Source of the DNA: Pseudomonas rubra
GTDB lineage: Bacteria > Pseudomonadota > Gammaproteobacteria > Pseudomonadales > Pseudomonadaceae
NCBI RefSeq assembly: GCF_028656935.1
Contig: NZ_JAMDGZ010000001.1
Location: 96,129 to 160,128 of the forward strand
Length of the DNA: 64,000 nt
Reading direction: 5' to 3'
Within the stretch, counting starts at the first letter, position 1, and each line of letters starts with the position of its first letter. The notes beneath the pieces are model-generated. The model was not told where the DNA came from and searched no databases. It saw only the letters and a program-made list of their open reading frames with translations. The position numbers were made by a program, and so were the translations under genes. Of this stretch, positions 33,724-42,356 are shown piece by piece.

Positions 33724-34560
33724 ATGGGTAACAAATCAACAACGATCCGAATCGGCTTGCTGGCCGCGACTGTAGCTCTTCTGGTCGGGTGCTCTGGCAC
33801 CCAGGGGGCTAAGACTGTGCAGCTTCCTGAGCCGAAAGATGTACCGAGGGAAAAATGGTCGGATGCTATGCATGTTTTGGCCGCCATGGGGATTTCCGGG
33901 CAGCGTGACGTTCCAATCGAGCTGGCAGGGGCAGTTGATAGGGCGAGCCCGGTCAGCGGCTCTGGAACAGTGCTCGGGGATGCAGGATCAAGCGCGGTTA
34001 GCTTCGCTTCGCCACCTACAGGTTTGAGTGTTGGCGCAGCAGCGGGAATTGGCTTGGGCTTGATGCTGTTGGGTGGCTCGAGCGATCCGGCGCGTGCAAC
34101 TCAGGTTGTCGCGTGGGTGCCTGCTGACCAGGCAAGCTCGCCGGAGGCGGCGTCTGCTCTCGCATTGCGTAAGGTCGAAGATGCTCGCAAGAGAGTTTTT
34201 GCCAATGGCCTATCGAAGCTGCCAATGCAGACCGGTAAATATCCTGATGGTCATCACTTCGGCTATGCATCCCTGGCAGATAGTTATGCGGAGCGGCCGA
34301 TTCCATACAGTGAAGAGGCTGCTAAATCGCCGAGCTTTCTGAGATCGCCATTCAGCTTCGGGCCGATCTTCATCCGTGACAATCAGTTCACGCTTGATGC
34401 CTACAAGAACGACATGACAACGTCGGAAGCCATGCAGCTTGTTTCGAAAGGCCTGCCAGAGTGGATCTACATCTACCACCCTGGCCAGCGGCTGAGGAAA
34501 AACTCGATTCCTGCGGCAATTTTCAATCAGGGTAGGGTGCTCCACTTCGTAGGGAAGTAA
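33724..34560 (+). CDS. Putative lipoprotein, 278 residues
   Basis: The N-terminus MGNKSTTIRIGLLAATVALLVGCSG is a type II signal peptide with lipobox LVGC. The mature part contains a glycine-rich hydrophobic stretch (LSVGAAAGIGLGLMLLGG, residues ~95-115) and a C-terminal domain with WIYIYHPGQRLRKNSIPAAIFNQGRVLHFVGK. I cannot name a family. The start was set at MGNKS, with GGGAGTGGCGCC upstream, rather than at an earlier GTG. Similar lipoproteins occur as cargo on Pseudomonas islands; a surface or exclusion role would be a guess. Confidence 0.75.
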   Translation: MGNKSTTIRIGLLAATVALLVGCSGTQGAKTVQLPEPKDVPREKWSDAMHVLAAMGISGQRDVPIELAGAVDRASPVSGSGTVLGDAGSSAVSFASPPTGLSVGAAAGIGLGLMLLGGSSDPARATQVVAWVPADQASSPEAASALALRKVEDARKRVFANGLSKLPMQTGKYPDGHHFGYASLADSYAERPIPYSEEAAKSPSFLRSPFSFGPIFIRDNQFTLDAYKNDMTTSEAMQLVSKGLPEWIYIYHPGQRLRKNSIPAAIFNQGRVLHFVGK

Positions 34561-34929
34561 TTGCACTCCACTTGATCACCCATTTTCATCGAATTTGACA
34601 CGCACACGGAGTGTCCCTGACCGGCAGAAAGCGACCCGTTGCTGACGCTCACGGAAAGGGCCTTTTACCAGAGAGAAACGTTTTCGTGCTATTAGGCCCC
34701 TCGGTGCTTGGTCAGATCATCCCGAACAGACTGCTATACGCGCGATTCATGCCCGTTGCGCCAGACTAGGTGAGTTCGAACCCGAGCAACCTTTGGGGGC
34801 AAGGGGAGCGCTCTGACCAAGCTTTCCACGTGTACAGCCTGGAGCACGGACTGCGGCATGATAGCCACTCCCGCCCCGGCTGCTACACGCGGCTATCGCA
34901 TGGTAGGACGCGAGTTCGAGCACCCTGGC
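34561..34929. other. Gene-free stretch with decayed sequence
   Basis: No open frame with a ribosome site, RNA gene or clear repeat is visible between the lipoprotein gene and the helicase remnant. It looks like degraded DNA. Confidence 0.4.
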
Positions 34930-35301
34930 GGGCACGATTTCACAGGTCTGACTGGATCTTCGACCAAGTCGACCGCGGTGTTGACGTGCTGCCCACCAAC
35001 CCGGAACTGGTCAAGACCGGCTTGGACCTGTTCGACTTCCCAACCATCGCGTTCCTGCAGGCGTGTACACCCTACAACGAGCCGCGCGAGGGTCGTGGAG
35101 GATCGGCAACAACACCCGGTCCGAATGGCCTTCTTCGGCTACGCCGGCAGCTCGCAGATCACCTGCTTGCAGCTGATGGCTAAGAAGATCGCAGTGGCGC
35201 GAAGCACTTCAGGCGATGTACCGGAATCGGCGCTCAACTCACTAAACCAGGACGGTGACTCAGTTGAAATGGCTTTAGCTAGACCGCTAATCGCGGCATA
35301 G
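34930..35301 (+). pseudogene. Remnant of an ICE-type SNF2/superfamily II helicase C-terminus (frameshifted)
   Basis: One frame reads FDQVDRGVDVLPTNPELVK then TGLDLFDFPTIAFLQ, and after a frameshift near 35,100 a second frame reads RMAFFGYAGSSQITCLQLM and SGDVPESALNSLNQDGDSVE. From memory these are consecutive parts of the C-terminus of a large helicase found on integrative conjugative elements of Pseudomonas, with a broken RxSWRIGQ motif VI region between them. Everything upstream is missing. Recognition is from memory and needs a profile search. Confidence 0.5.
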
Positions 35302-35327
35302 CGCATGGCTACCTTCGGGTGGCTTTT

Positions 35328-36146
35328 TTAGTTGGGAGCATATTGAAGTTCTGCTGCGGATGAACAAGGCAACAGTGGAAACTCTTCCGGGATATTAACA
35401 GGTTGCAGCCATTGAGCACGAGAGGGCCCTACATAGAGCTCAGATATTTTTGGCGCTACAAGGACCTTTGTTTTTTCAGGGTTCGCAAATACAACACTAT
35501 ATTCCGCATCATTCACCCCTTCACATCGAAACGAAGCGTTGAAATCAGCGAAATGCGCTACCCGGTAAATTGTGGCCTTTTTTTGATTACTTGTAGCCAC
35601 CCATCCCCATACCATTGCTGCGAAAATAATCTGTGCACCCGCCCCCACTAACAGCGTGATCAGAATGGCAGCGCCATCATATGAGCCTGCAAAATCATTA
35701 CGCCACAAATACGTAATGCCGAGCGTGATAACAAAAGCCACCAGCACCGGCAAAAACAGCATGTCAACGACTTGTAGCGCAGTAGTCGCGAATAATGTCA
35801 TGGGGAATAAAGAAGCATCAACGTGAAATATTGCATTGATTTCTGCCATGGCCTGAGCTTTTGCTACATAAGTAAAATATGCAAGCATAAGCAACCACGC
35901 GGACAATGATGCCTTCAGACCGATAAGATGCTGCAGAATTGTGGTCTCGATCGTACCAATGAACACATACAGCCCAGTAAGGACAAAGAACATCATAAGA
36001 AAAAGCGCAGTATCAGGTTTGTCTTCAGTATACCCGCACGCCACCAGAAATACTAAAAAACTCAGTATCGCAATGTAGAGCAAGGCAGATCTTGTCTGAC
36101 TAAGCTTGACCTTATCAGTGGTCAGCTCCGATGTAGCATTCGACAT
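35328..36146 (-). CDS. Hypothetical multi-pass membrane protein, 272 residues
   Basis: A membrane protein with about six hydrophobic segments (for example LLYIAILSFLVFLVACGY, ALFLMMFFVLTGLYVFIG, LFLPVLVAFVITLGITYLW, ILITLLVGAGAQIIFAAMVWGW) and a C-terminal soluble tail of ~85 residues (from SNQKKATIYRVAHFADFN). I do not recognise it. The start MSNATSELTTDK is preferred because AAGGAG sits 6 nt upstream; a longer start is possible. It is the second gene of a pair with the 230-residue membrane protein 57 bp upstream, in AT-richer DNA. Confidence 0.75.
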   Translation of the reverse strand: MSNATSELTTDKVKLSQTRSALLYIAILSFLVFLVACGYTEDKPDTALFLMMFFVLTGLYVFIGTIETTILQHLIGLKASLSAWLLMLAYFTYVAKAQAMAEINAIFHVDASLFPMTLFATTALQVVDMLFLPVLVAFVITLGITYLWRNDFAGSYDGAAILITLLVGAGAQIIFAAMVWGWVATSNQKKATIYRVAHFADFNASFRCEGVNDAEYSVVFANPEKTKVLVAPKISELYVGPSRAQWLQPVNIPEEFPLLPCSSAAELQYAPN

Positions 36147-36203
36147 CACTAACTCCTTAAAAGCATTACGATTCACCTGACATTGCGCAGACAAATTTAA
36201 TAA

Positions 36204-36896
36204 TCATACAGTGCCCGAGTTCGCAACTACAACCCAGGCATCACGCATCGCTCGTAGAAAATCGAACATCCCACTCGCCGTTATCGAGATAGCTGCGACA
36301 GTAAATACCGTCCAAAACATCACTCCTAACTCGAAACGGACTAAGCCTATCCCGCCATTAAAATCAAAATCTCTTAAAATTACAAGCTTGATCAACATCG
36401 TGCGAGGCAGCCGATAAAAAGCCCCCATTAAGTTTAGTTCACGAAAGACCCTCGATGCTGCATAGCTCCCAATAAGAAAAACTGCAACCATAACACCAAT
36501 CCTTACAACGACCCCGTACCGGGCTTCCAATATAGGGAAGCTGGTCGTACTGACGACACTAGCAATAGCAAAGATAAACGTATTCATGAAATACAACACA
36601 GCAGCCAGAAGCACACTCCCAACCCCAAGCACTACTGAACATCTAGCTAACATCCTCCGCATTTTTACGCTATGTCGTGCGCGAGATCGTTGGCTTTCAA
36701 TAAGCGACCAGCGGAACAATAAAGCGACTAAAGCTACTAAAATATCAAAGTGAACTACGCCCGTCTTAGTGACAAAGAATGCGGCGAAGAAAGTAACAAT
36801 CCCACTAACACACCTCCATAAAACCTTTCTATCCTCACTAAGGCCAGCCCAGTATTCCTCGGTTATACCCATGTTCGAGCTCTGCTTTTTGACCAC
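36204..36896 (-). CDS. Hypothetical membrane protein, 230 residues
   Basis: Five to six hydrophobic segments are visible (VSGIVTFFAAFFVTKTG, VHFDILVALVALLFRW, VVLGVGSVLLAAVLYFMNTFIFAIASVV, IGVMVAVFLIGSYAAS, LGVMFWTVFTVAAISITASG). The start is a GTG (VKKQSSNMGITEEYW) with GGGAGAG upstream; an internal ATG (MGITEEYW) is an alternative. The DNA is AT-rich relative to the core genome, pointing to transfer. Together with the downstream membrane gene it forms a two-gene operon of unknown role. Confidence 0.72.
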   Translation of the reverse strand: MVKKQSSNMGITEEYWAGLSEDRKVLWRCVSGIVTFFAAFFVTKTGVVHFDILVALVALLFRWSLIESQRSRARHSVKMRRMLARCSVVLGVGSVLLAAVLYFMNTFIFAIASVVSTTSFPILEARYGVVVRIGVMVAVFLIGSYAASRVFRELNLMGAFYRLPRTMLIKLVILRDFDFNGGIGLVRFELGVMFWTVFTVAAISITASGMFDFLRAMRDAWVVVANSGTV

Positions 36897-37066
36897 TTGT
36901 CTCTCCCTATGTAAACAACCGCTACGTAATCATCTCACGATGGGTGACCTGGATCCCAGTTTGCAGGATTGGTTTAGCTCACGGAAAATCAGGTTGGCCG
37001 ACGAGGGATTTCTGAAGTGGGCTGCAATCGGGCCCATACGGACACTTCTGCAAGGGTATGCCTAGG

Positions 37067-37161
37067 CTGATACAGGCAGATTCCACCTTTACCAGCCTTT
37101 TCACTTGATATGTGACACCCAAAATGCAACGCTGTTAGGGCAACACCCTAACTGATACAGG
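37067..37161. promoter_or_regulatory. Direct and inverted repeats upstream of the resolvase (possible res site)
   Basis: CTGATACAGG occurs twice (37067-37076 and 37152-37161), and a 7-bp inverted repeat GTTAGGG-CAACA-CCCTAAC overlaps the second copy. Serine recombinases bind and act at such sites immediately upstream of their own gene. The repeats are seen; the function is inferred. Confidence 0.45.
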
Positions 37162-37168
37162 TTGCATT

Positions 37169-37786
37169 ATGTTCATCCGTGCTTACCTTCGAGCTTCAAC
37201 CGACGAGCAAGATGCCGGCCGCGCCCGCACGGCTCTCGAGAAGTTTGCCAGCGACCAGAACAAAGTCATTGCCTGCGAGTACCTGGAGAACGCCAGAGGA
37301 GCGACCGCAGATCGGCCTGAGCTGCTGCGCCTGCTCAAGGATGCCCGCAAGGGTGACGTGCTGCTGGTGGAGTCAATAGACCGCCTCTCACGCCTTCCTG
37401 TGGAGGACTGGCAGAAGCTCAAGGCTGCGATTGATTCCAAGGGGCTGCGCATCGTCGCGCTCGACCTGCCAACAAGCCACCAGGGAATACAGGACACCAA
37501 AGGCGACGAATTCACCAGCCGTATGCTGGGTGCGATCAACTCGATGCTGGTGGAGATGATGGCGGCGATCGCACGCAAAGATTACGAGCAGCGACGTGAG
37601 CGTCAGGCCCAGGGTATTGAGAAGGCGAAGGCCGCTGGAAAATATCAGGGCCGGCCAGTAAACGCGGATCTGCACAAGCGCGTAACGGAGTTGCTCGAAG
37701 CTGGCCTAGGCATCCGCGCAACGGCCCGGCACGCAGACTGCTCTTCCACGACGGTTCTAAGAATTAGGGACGCTGCTAGGCAATAG
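37169..37786 (+). CDS. Serine recombinase (resolvase/invertase family)
   Basis: A 205-residue protein of the small serine recombinase family. The catalytic serine is Ser10 in AYLRASTDEQDAG; the core continues with GDVLLVESIDRLSRLPVEDW and DEFTSRMLGAINSMLVEMMAAIARKDYEQRRERQAQGIEKAK. The C-terminal helix-turn-helix is GLGIRATARHADCSSTTVLRI. Length is typical for resolvases of plasmids and islands. The start MFIRAYLRA follows a repeat-rich region that may be its res site. A fragment of a second copy lies 0.8 kb downstream. Confidence 0.92.
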   Translation: MFIRAYLRASTDEQDAGRARTALEKFASDQNKVIACEYLENARGATADRPELLRLLKDARKGDVLLVESIDRLSRLPVEDWQKLKAAIDSKGLRIVALDLPTSHQGIQDTKGDEFTSRMLGAINSMLVEMMAAIARKDYEQRRERQAQGIEKAKAAGKYQGRPVNADLHKRVTELLEAGLGIRATARHADCSSTTVLRIRDAARQ

Positions 37787-37885
37787 CGGGCATCCTCCGA
37801 AGCAAATGCTGGCATTGAGCTACGCTACCTCGACAATGGCTCACTTTCCTGTGCGCCAGTTTCGTCAAATAGTTGAGGGAGCAAC

Positions 37886-38404
37886 ATGGGACTGAATCAA
37901 AAGGATCTCAATCCAGAGATCCGCGGGTTGATGGTTCAAGAGATGGATCACGATCTAGCAGGCCAAAATATTTATCTGAGTTCACGGCTCAATGCCCAGG
38001 GAAGAGATGTCTGGTATCAACTTTTGAAGGAGGCTTCCGCCAACCATTCGGATGACTGGTTGGCAAATGAGATTGTTCGGCAACGCCTACTCAATCCCTA
38101 CGATCTCCGTCAAGGAAAGCAAATTGCGATGCGCCAAGATGCACACCAAATGCTAGCCGAGGGGGAGTTCAATCGATTCTTTATGCGCGGGATTTGTTTG
38201 AAGGCCATTCAATTGGGAGCCCCGGCAGTGGTGGGCTATAGGGCAAGAGCATCGCAGAATCCCAGGCCGGATTCCCAGGCCATCATTGGTAAGAAATTTG
38301 AGCCACGCGAGTTTCTCGAACGGCTTCGCTCAGCGATTGGTGCTGACACCCCTTTCGGATATCCAGGTAGTGCCAACTCCGGTCTTTCAGTTGAGCTCAC
38401 GTAA
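37886..38404 (+). CDS. Hypothetical island protein, 172 residues
   Basis: Unrecognised soluble protein with no signal peptide or membrane segment. Mixed charged helices dominate (DVWYQLLKEASANHSDDWLANEIVRQRLL; DAHQMLAEGEFNRFFMRGICLKAIQLGA), with a C-terminal EPREFLERLRSAIGADTPFGYPGSAN. The ATG follows TTGAGGGAGCAAC, a good ribosome site. It lies downstream of the resolvase on the same strand and has its own terminator. Confidence 0.72.
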   Translation: MGLNQKDLNPEIRGLMVQEMDHDLAGQNIYLSSRLNAQGRDVWYQLLKEASANHSDDWLANEIVRQRLLNPYDLRQGKQIAMRQDAHQMLAEGEFNRFFMRGICLKAIQLGAPAVVGYRARASQNPRPDSQAIIGKKFEPREFLERLRSAIGADTPFGYPGSANSGLSVELT

Positions 38405-38419
38405 GTTTTGATCACAAAT

Positions 38420-38455
38420 AAGCCCCGCCAGATGAATGCCTGAGCGGGGCTTTTT
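38420..38455 (+). terminator. Terminator after the 172-residue gene
   Basis: AAGCCCCGC / GCGGGGCTT stem with a 13-nt loop followed by TTTTTG, about 20 bp after the stop codon. Confidence 0.75.
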
Positions 38456-38542
38456 GTTGCCTATAGCATTCCTCCTGCACCCGCCTTGCACCCATGAGAA
38501 CTTAGCGAAAACAACAGAAACTGCTGAAGGCCTTGATTTATA

Positions 38543-38608
38543 TGGTGTCACAGGGCGGGTTCGAACTGCCAACCTTCCCCTTTGGAGGGGCAAAACTTCG
38601 GTGCTTAC
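38543..38608 (-). other. tRNA 3'-end-like sequence (weak)
   Basis: On the minus strand the sequence ends CTGTGAC-A-CCA, preceded by a T arm GGCAG-TTCGAAC-CCGCC with one mismatch. No matching 5' acceptor (GTCACAG) occurs in range, so it is not a full tRNA. It could be a scar of an older integration. Confidence 0.3.
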
Positions 38609-38747
38609 AAAAGGGCGGCCTGGAAGGGGGCTGCATCAGCGTGTTGATGAGCTGCTCCGCGCTGGCCTGGGGATTCGGGCTGCCGCTCGCCATACAGGGG
38701 GCAGTAACACCACAGTACTTAAAATCCGCGATCAAATGACCGAGTAG
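38609..38747 (+). pseudogene. C-terminal fragment of a serine recombinase
   Basis: The frame reads GRPGRGLHQRVDELLRAGLG and IRAAARHTGGSNTTVLKIRD before its stop. This closely matches the last ~45 residues of the intact resolvase upstream (GRPVNADLHKRVTELLEAGL, IRATARHADCSSTTVLRIRD). The catalytic domain is missing, leaving only the helix-turn-helix. Divergence shows it came from a related gene and is not a recent duplication. Confidence 0.75.
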
Positions 38748-38856
38748 CGACGCAGTTTTACGTGCTGTCGAGCAGTAGTGACATCCGTGCGAATTCTACC
38801 CCGGCTGTATTCTCCGCTTGGGTAGTATTCCGGTCGCCTGGGGTGAACTGGCTCGT

Positions 38857-39201
38857 TTAACGGCCCAGGCGACGGCGCAGGGCTCGAATCATCCTGGCGC
38901 GCATGAAAACGGTTGCGATTGACACCGCAAGCGCTATACCGCCCGCCATTTCACCGAAACGGACGAACGCAACGATGTTCACCAGGGCGAGAACCATAAG
39001 GCCGTAGAACTCGGCATTGGCCTTGCCGGCAGCCAGAGCCTGATGTTCGGTGAGCATCCACTTCGGCGACAGGCAGAAGGGGCATACGGACGCCGCCGGG
39101 TCACGGCCGCCCACGGGTACTCCGCTGATGTAGAACGGCGCGCTGGTTATCACTTTCGGAACCATCTTCTTCTTGCAGCACTGGCACTCAACTTTGCTCA
39201 T
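38857..39201 (-). CDS. Zinc-ribbon membrane protein, 114 residues
   Basis: The N-terminal half has two paired cysteine knuckles (CQCCKK at residues ~6-11 and CPFC near 40), likely one zinc site; the C-terminal half has two hydrophobic segments (FYGLMVLALVNIVAFVRFG and MAGGIALAVSIATVFM) and a basic tail RARMIRALRRRLGR. I do not recognise the family. The start MSKVECQCC is preferred over earlier in-frame codons, with a weak AGCAGG site upstream. The last gene of a small minus-strand cluster. Confidence 0.65.
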   Translation of the reverse strand: MSKVECQCCKKKMVPKVITSAPFYISGVPVGGRDPAASVCPFCLSPKWMLTEHQALAAGKANAEFYGLMVLALVNIVAFVRFGEMAGGIALAVSIATVFMRARMIRALRRRLGR

Positions 39202-39296
39202 GACGTGAACCTGCTGGACTTGGCACATGCCTGAACGTACCCGAGCACTTGCGAATCCCAAGTCAGCGGCTTGCGGGCCTGCCGATGTGCTGCAAA

Positions 39297-39416
39297 TCAG
39301 TCGGTGTGATGCTTCTTGTCGAGATGATCTGCGACCTTGTAGCCAATCACCGCAGCCACTCCCAGCGTGCCGACCACGCCGATGACCGCGTAAACCAGTA
39401 GCTCAATCGAGTCCAT
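39297..39416 (-). CDS. Small membrane protein, 39 residues
   Basis: MDSIELLVYAVIGVVGTLGV-AAVIGYKVADHLDKKHHTD: one transmembrane helix and a short charged tail. AAGGAGC lies 6 nt before the ATG, which is why this short frame is called. It overlaps the end of the upstream 62-residue frame by 14 bases. Confidence 0.6.
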   Translation of the reverse strand: MDSIELLVYAVIGVVGTLGVAAVIGYKVADHLDKKHHTD

Positions 39417-39591
39417 GTCTTGCTCCTTCTGGGCTGAAAATTTTCGCTGAATCCAGCTTCTCACCTGCTGTGCCAATCCCAAGGATTTCATCCGCCTGAA
39501 ATCCCTTTCCGCCAGTATCTGGCTGATTGAACTCGAGGGCGACCGGCGCACCGCTCATACCCGCTGCGCGACACTGGTTGCAAAAAAGCAT
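39403..39591 (-). CDS. Small cysteine-containing protein, 62 residues
   Basis: Starts MLFCNQCRAAGMSGAPVALE, with one CxxC knuckle, and ends KIFSPEGARHGLD. GAGAGGTGG precedes the start. Unrecognised. First of three small minus-strand genes that may be co-transcribed. The upstream in-frame extension is not supported by a ribosome site. Confidence 0.5.
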   Translation of the reverse strand: MLFCNQCRAAGMSGAPVALEFNQPDTGGKGFQADEILGIGTAGEKLDSAKIFSPEGARHGLD

Positions 39592-39667
39592 GTTCACACC
39601 ACCTCTCTTGCTTATGGGAGTCTGACAGTTCACCTCACATAGAGAGAATCTGCCGATTTTGGTCGAA

Positions 39668-39953
39668 GGGGTGTCGTGAAGGGGTGTTGCCGCTGTAGCC
39701 TGCATGGTTACTGGGTTTCAGGCTTTTCAGGGCGTCTTGTACAGGTTAAGGGGTGTCGTAAAGGGGTGTTGTCGCCCAGGTAAGGGGTGTCGTCAAGAGG
39801 TGTCGTCGCTGCAGCCCGCATGGTTACTGGGTTTCATGTTGTTCAGGGTGTCTTGTACAAGTTTAGTGGTGTCGTAAAGGGGTATTGCTGTCCAGGTAAG
39901 GGGTGTCGTGAAGAGGTATCGTCGTTGCAGCCGCATGGCTACAGGGCATCGGC
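39668..39953. repeat. 116-bp tandem repeat, about 2.5 copies
   Basis: Units start at 39668, 39784 and 39900, exactly 116 bp apart. Each opens with GGGGTGTCGTGAAGRGGTGT and contains GCATGGTTACTGGGTTTCA, TCAGGGYGTCTTGTACA and a second internal GTGTCGTAAAGGGGT motif 80 bp into the unit. Units differ by scattered point changes. It is not coding in a consistent frame. Function unknown; it lies 0.4 kb before hsdM. Confidence 0.85.
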
Positions 39954-40379
39954 TCTTCGCTGTGTGCCATAACGGCAGCGGCAGATCGACGACGGATGAC
40001 GATTGGGCATCAGGAGGCATTCGGCAGGCGCGCACTGTGACAACAAATGGTCGATAAATGACGACGCTACGGGCTGAGCGAAAGGGCGCGTGCAATGAAT
40101 GCGCAACAGATGACAACGGTGAGTTGCGTGAGAGATTCCGCTACTCAAATGGCAAAGCCGGCTGATCCATTACCTGCCGGATAATCACTGCATAGGTCGC
40201 TAAAACCCGATTTCAAGAACACGTGCAGCAGACATGTCGTTGCTGGCGACACGTTCGGGTGAGGACTGAGCATCTTCGAGTATTGGGAACGGAGCGCAAA
40301 TGAGCCGTCGGGCCTGTGACATGCAGCCAGCTCGAAGGGGTAAACTCGCGTTTTTGCCCGTACTCCAAGGAATTATTGC
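39954..40379. other. Gene-free region upstream of hsdM
   Basis: Only short frames without ribosome sites are present. The hsdM promoter should be here, but I see no clear -35/-10 pair. Confidence 0.4.
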
Positions 40380-42356
40380 GTGAACACGGAGAATCATTCC
40401 CAAACGGCCACTTTTCTCTGGTCGATTGCCGATCTGCTGCGCGGTGACTTCAAGCAGTCCCAGTACGGCCGCATTATCTTGCCGTTCACCCTGCTGCGGC
40501 GCATGGAGTGCGTGCTGGAGCCGACAAAAGATGCCGTGATCAGCCAATCCTGCGCCCAGGAAGGGCGGCCTGACCTGGTGCGCGAGAAACTGCTGCTGCG
40601 CGCTGCCGGTCAGCAGTTCTTCAATGCATCGCCGCTGTCGCTGGGCACGTTGTCCGATACCCAGACCAGCGAAGACTTGCTGAGCTATGTGCAGTCCTTC
40701 AGCACGGACGGACGCGAGATCTTCGAGCATTTTTACTTCGAGGACTTTGTCCAGCAGCTGGCCAGCGCCGACTTACTGTATCAGGTGGTGCAGCGCTTCG
40801 CGGCGGTCGACCTGAGCCCCGAGCGCATCAGCAACTTCGGCATGGGCATCATCTTCGAAGAGCTGATCCGCAAATTTGCGGAAAGCTCCAACGAAACTGC
40901 CGGGGAGCACTTCACTCCGCGCGACATCGTGCACCTGACCACCTCGTTGGTGATCACCGGCCAGGACGACAAGCTCAAGCCCAGCAGCATCGTCACCATT
41001 TACGACCCGACGGCGGGCACCGGCGGCTTCCTGTCCGAGGGCGACGAGTACATCCAGTCGATCAGCGAGCAGGTCACCGTGTCCCTGCATGGTCAGGAGC
41101 TCAACCCCGAGTCCTACGCCATCTGCAAGGCGGACATGCTGATCAAGGGGCAGAAGGTCGAGAACATCAAGCTGGGTAACACCCTCTCGGACGACCAACT
41201 AGCCCGCGGCAAATTCGACTTCATGCTCAGCAATCCGCCGTTCGGCGTCGAGTGGAAGAAGGTGCAGAAGCGGATCACCGACGAGCACAGCGAAAAAGGT
41301 TTCGCTGGCCGCTTTGGTCCCGGCCTGCCGCGTGTGTCCGATGGTTCGCTGCTGTTTTTACTGCACCTGACTAGCAAGATGCGTGACCCGCGTGAAGGCG
41401 GCTCGCGTATCGGCATCATCCTCAATGGTTCGCCGCTGTTTACCGGCGGTGCCGGCAGTGGCGAGTCGGAGATCCGCCGCTACCTGCTGCAGAACGATCT
41501 AGTCGAGGCCATCATCGCGCTGCCCACCGATATGTTCTACAACACCGGCATCGCCACCTATGTGTGGGTGCTGTCCAACCACAAGGCCGCCGCGCGCAAG
41601 GGCAAGGTGCAACTGGTCGACGGCACCCAGCACTACAGCAAGATGCGCAAATCCCTGGGCAGCAAGCGCCAGTTCATCACCGACGAGCAGATCGACGACC
41701 TGGTACGCCTCTACGGCCGCTTTGAGCAAACTGCGCAGAGCAAGATCTTCCCCATCGCCGCCTTCGGCTACCGGCGCATCACCGTCGAGCGCCCGTTGCG
41801 CCTGAGCTTCCAGACCACCCCGCAACGCATTGAGCGCGTCCTTGAAGAAAAAGCCATGCAGAAGCTGGACGACGACGCCCGCCTGCGTCTGCTGTCCGCG
41901 TTGCAGTCAATGGATGCCGGCATCGTTCACCGCAACCGCGAGCAGTTCGCCAAGGTGCTGAAAAAGGCCCTGGCCGGCCATGGCATCAGCCTCAGTACAG
42001 CCGAGCAGAAAGCCGTGATGAACGCGCTCGGCGAACGCGATCCCGAGGCTGATATCTGCATGACCAAGGGCCAGCCCGAGGCCGATAGCGGCCTGCGCGA
42101 CAACGAGAACGTACCTTTAGGCGAGTCGATCTACCACTACTTCGAGCGCGAAGTGAAGCCTCATGTGCCGGACGCCTGGATCGACGAGAGCAAGCGTGAC
42201 GCCCAGGACGGCGAAGTCGGCATTGTCGGCTTCGAAATTCCGTTCAACCGTCACTTCTACGTGTTCCAGCCGCCGCGCCCGCTGGAAGACATCGACCGGG
42301 ACCTCAAGGCCTGCACCGACCGCATCAAGCAAATGATCGAGGCGCTGTCGGCATGA
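40380..42356 (+). CDS. hsdM: Type I restriction-modification DNA methyltransferase subunit HsdM
   Basis: A 658-residue N6-adenine methyltransferase of the type I system. The N-terminal helical HsdM_N region ([38 protein letters not shown]) is followed by the SAM-binding motif [13 protein letters not shown] (residues ~207-218) and catalytic motif IV SNPPFG with N284. The C-terminal extension (beyond ~500) is typical for this subgroup. The start is a GTG ([14 protein letters not shown]) with AAGGA upstream. First gene of the operon; its stop overlaps the DUF1016 start (ATGA). Confidence 0.96.
   Translation: MNTENHSQTATFLWSIADLLRGDFKQSQYGRIILPFTLLRRMECVLEPTKDAVISQSCAQEGRPDLVREKLLLRAAGQQFFNASPLSLGTLSDTQTSEDLLSYVQSFSTDGREIFEHFYFEDFVQQLASADLLYQVVQRFAAVDLSPERISNFGMGIIFEELIRKFAESSNETAGEHFTPRDIVHLTTSLVITGQDDKLKPSSIVTIYDPTAGTGGFLSEGDEYIQSISEQVTVSLHGQELNPESYAICKADMLIKGQKVENIKLGNTLSDDQLARGKFDFMLSNPPFGVEWKKVQKRITDEHSEKGFAGRFGPGLPRVSDGSLLFLLHLTSKMRDPREGGSRIGIILNGSPLFTGGAGSGESEIRRYLLQNDLVEAIIALPTDMFYNTGIATYVWVLSNHKAAARKGKVQLVDGTQHYSKMRKSLGSKRQFITDEQIDDLVRLYGRFEQTAQSKIFPIAAFGYRRITVERPLRLSFQTTPQRIERVLEEKAMQKLDDDARLRLLSALQSMDAGIVHRNREQFAKVLKKALAGHGISLSTAEQKAVMNALGERDPEADICMTKGQPEADSGLRDNENVPLGESIYHYFEREVKPHVPDAWIDESKRDAQDGEVGIVGFEIPFNRHFYVFQPPRPLEDIDRDLKACTDRIKQMIEALSA

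Noticed and set aside
36940..37065. A 41-codon plus-strand frame MGDLDPSLQDWFSS before the resolvase
   Set aside because: No ribosome binding site and no recognisable similarity; could be a relic, but not supportable.
39592..39953. CRISPR array at the repeat region
   Set aside because: The repeats are 116-bp contiguous units with no unique spacers of equal length and no cas genes nearby.
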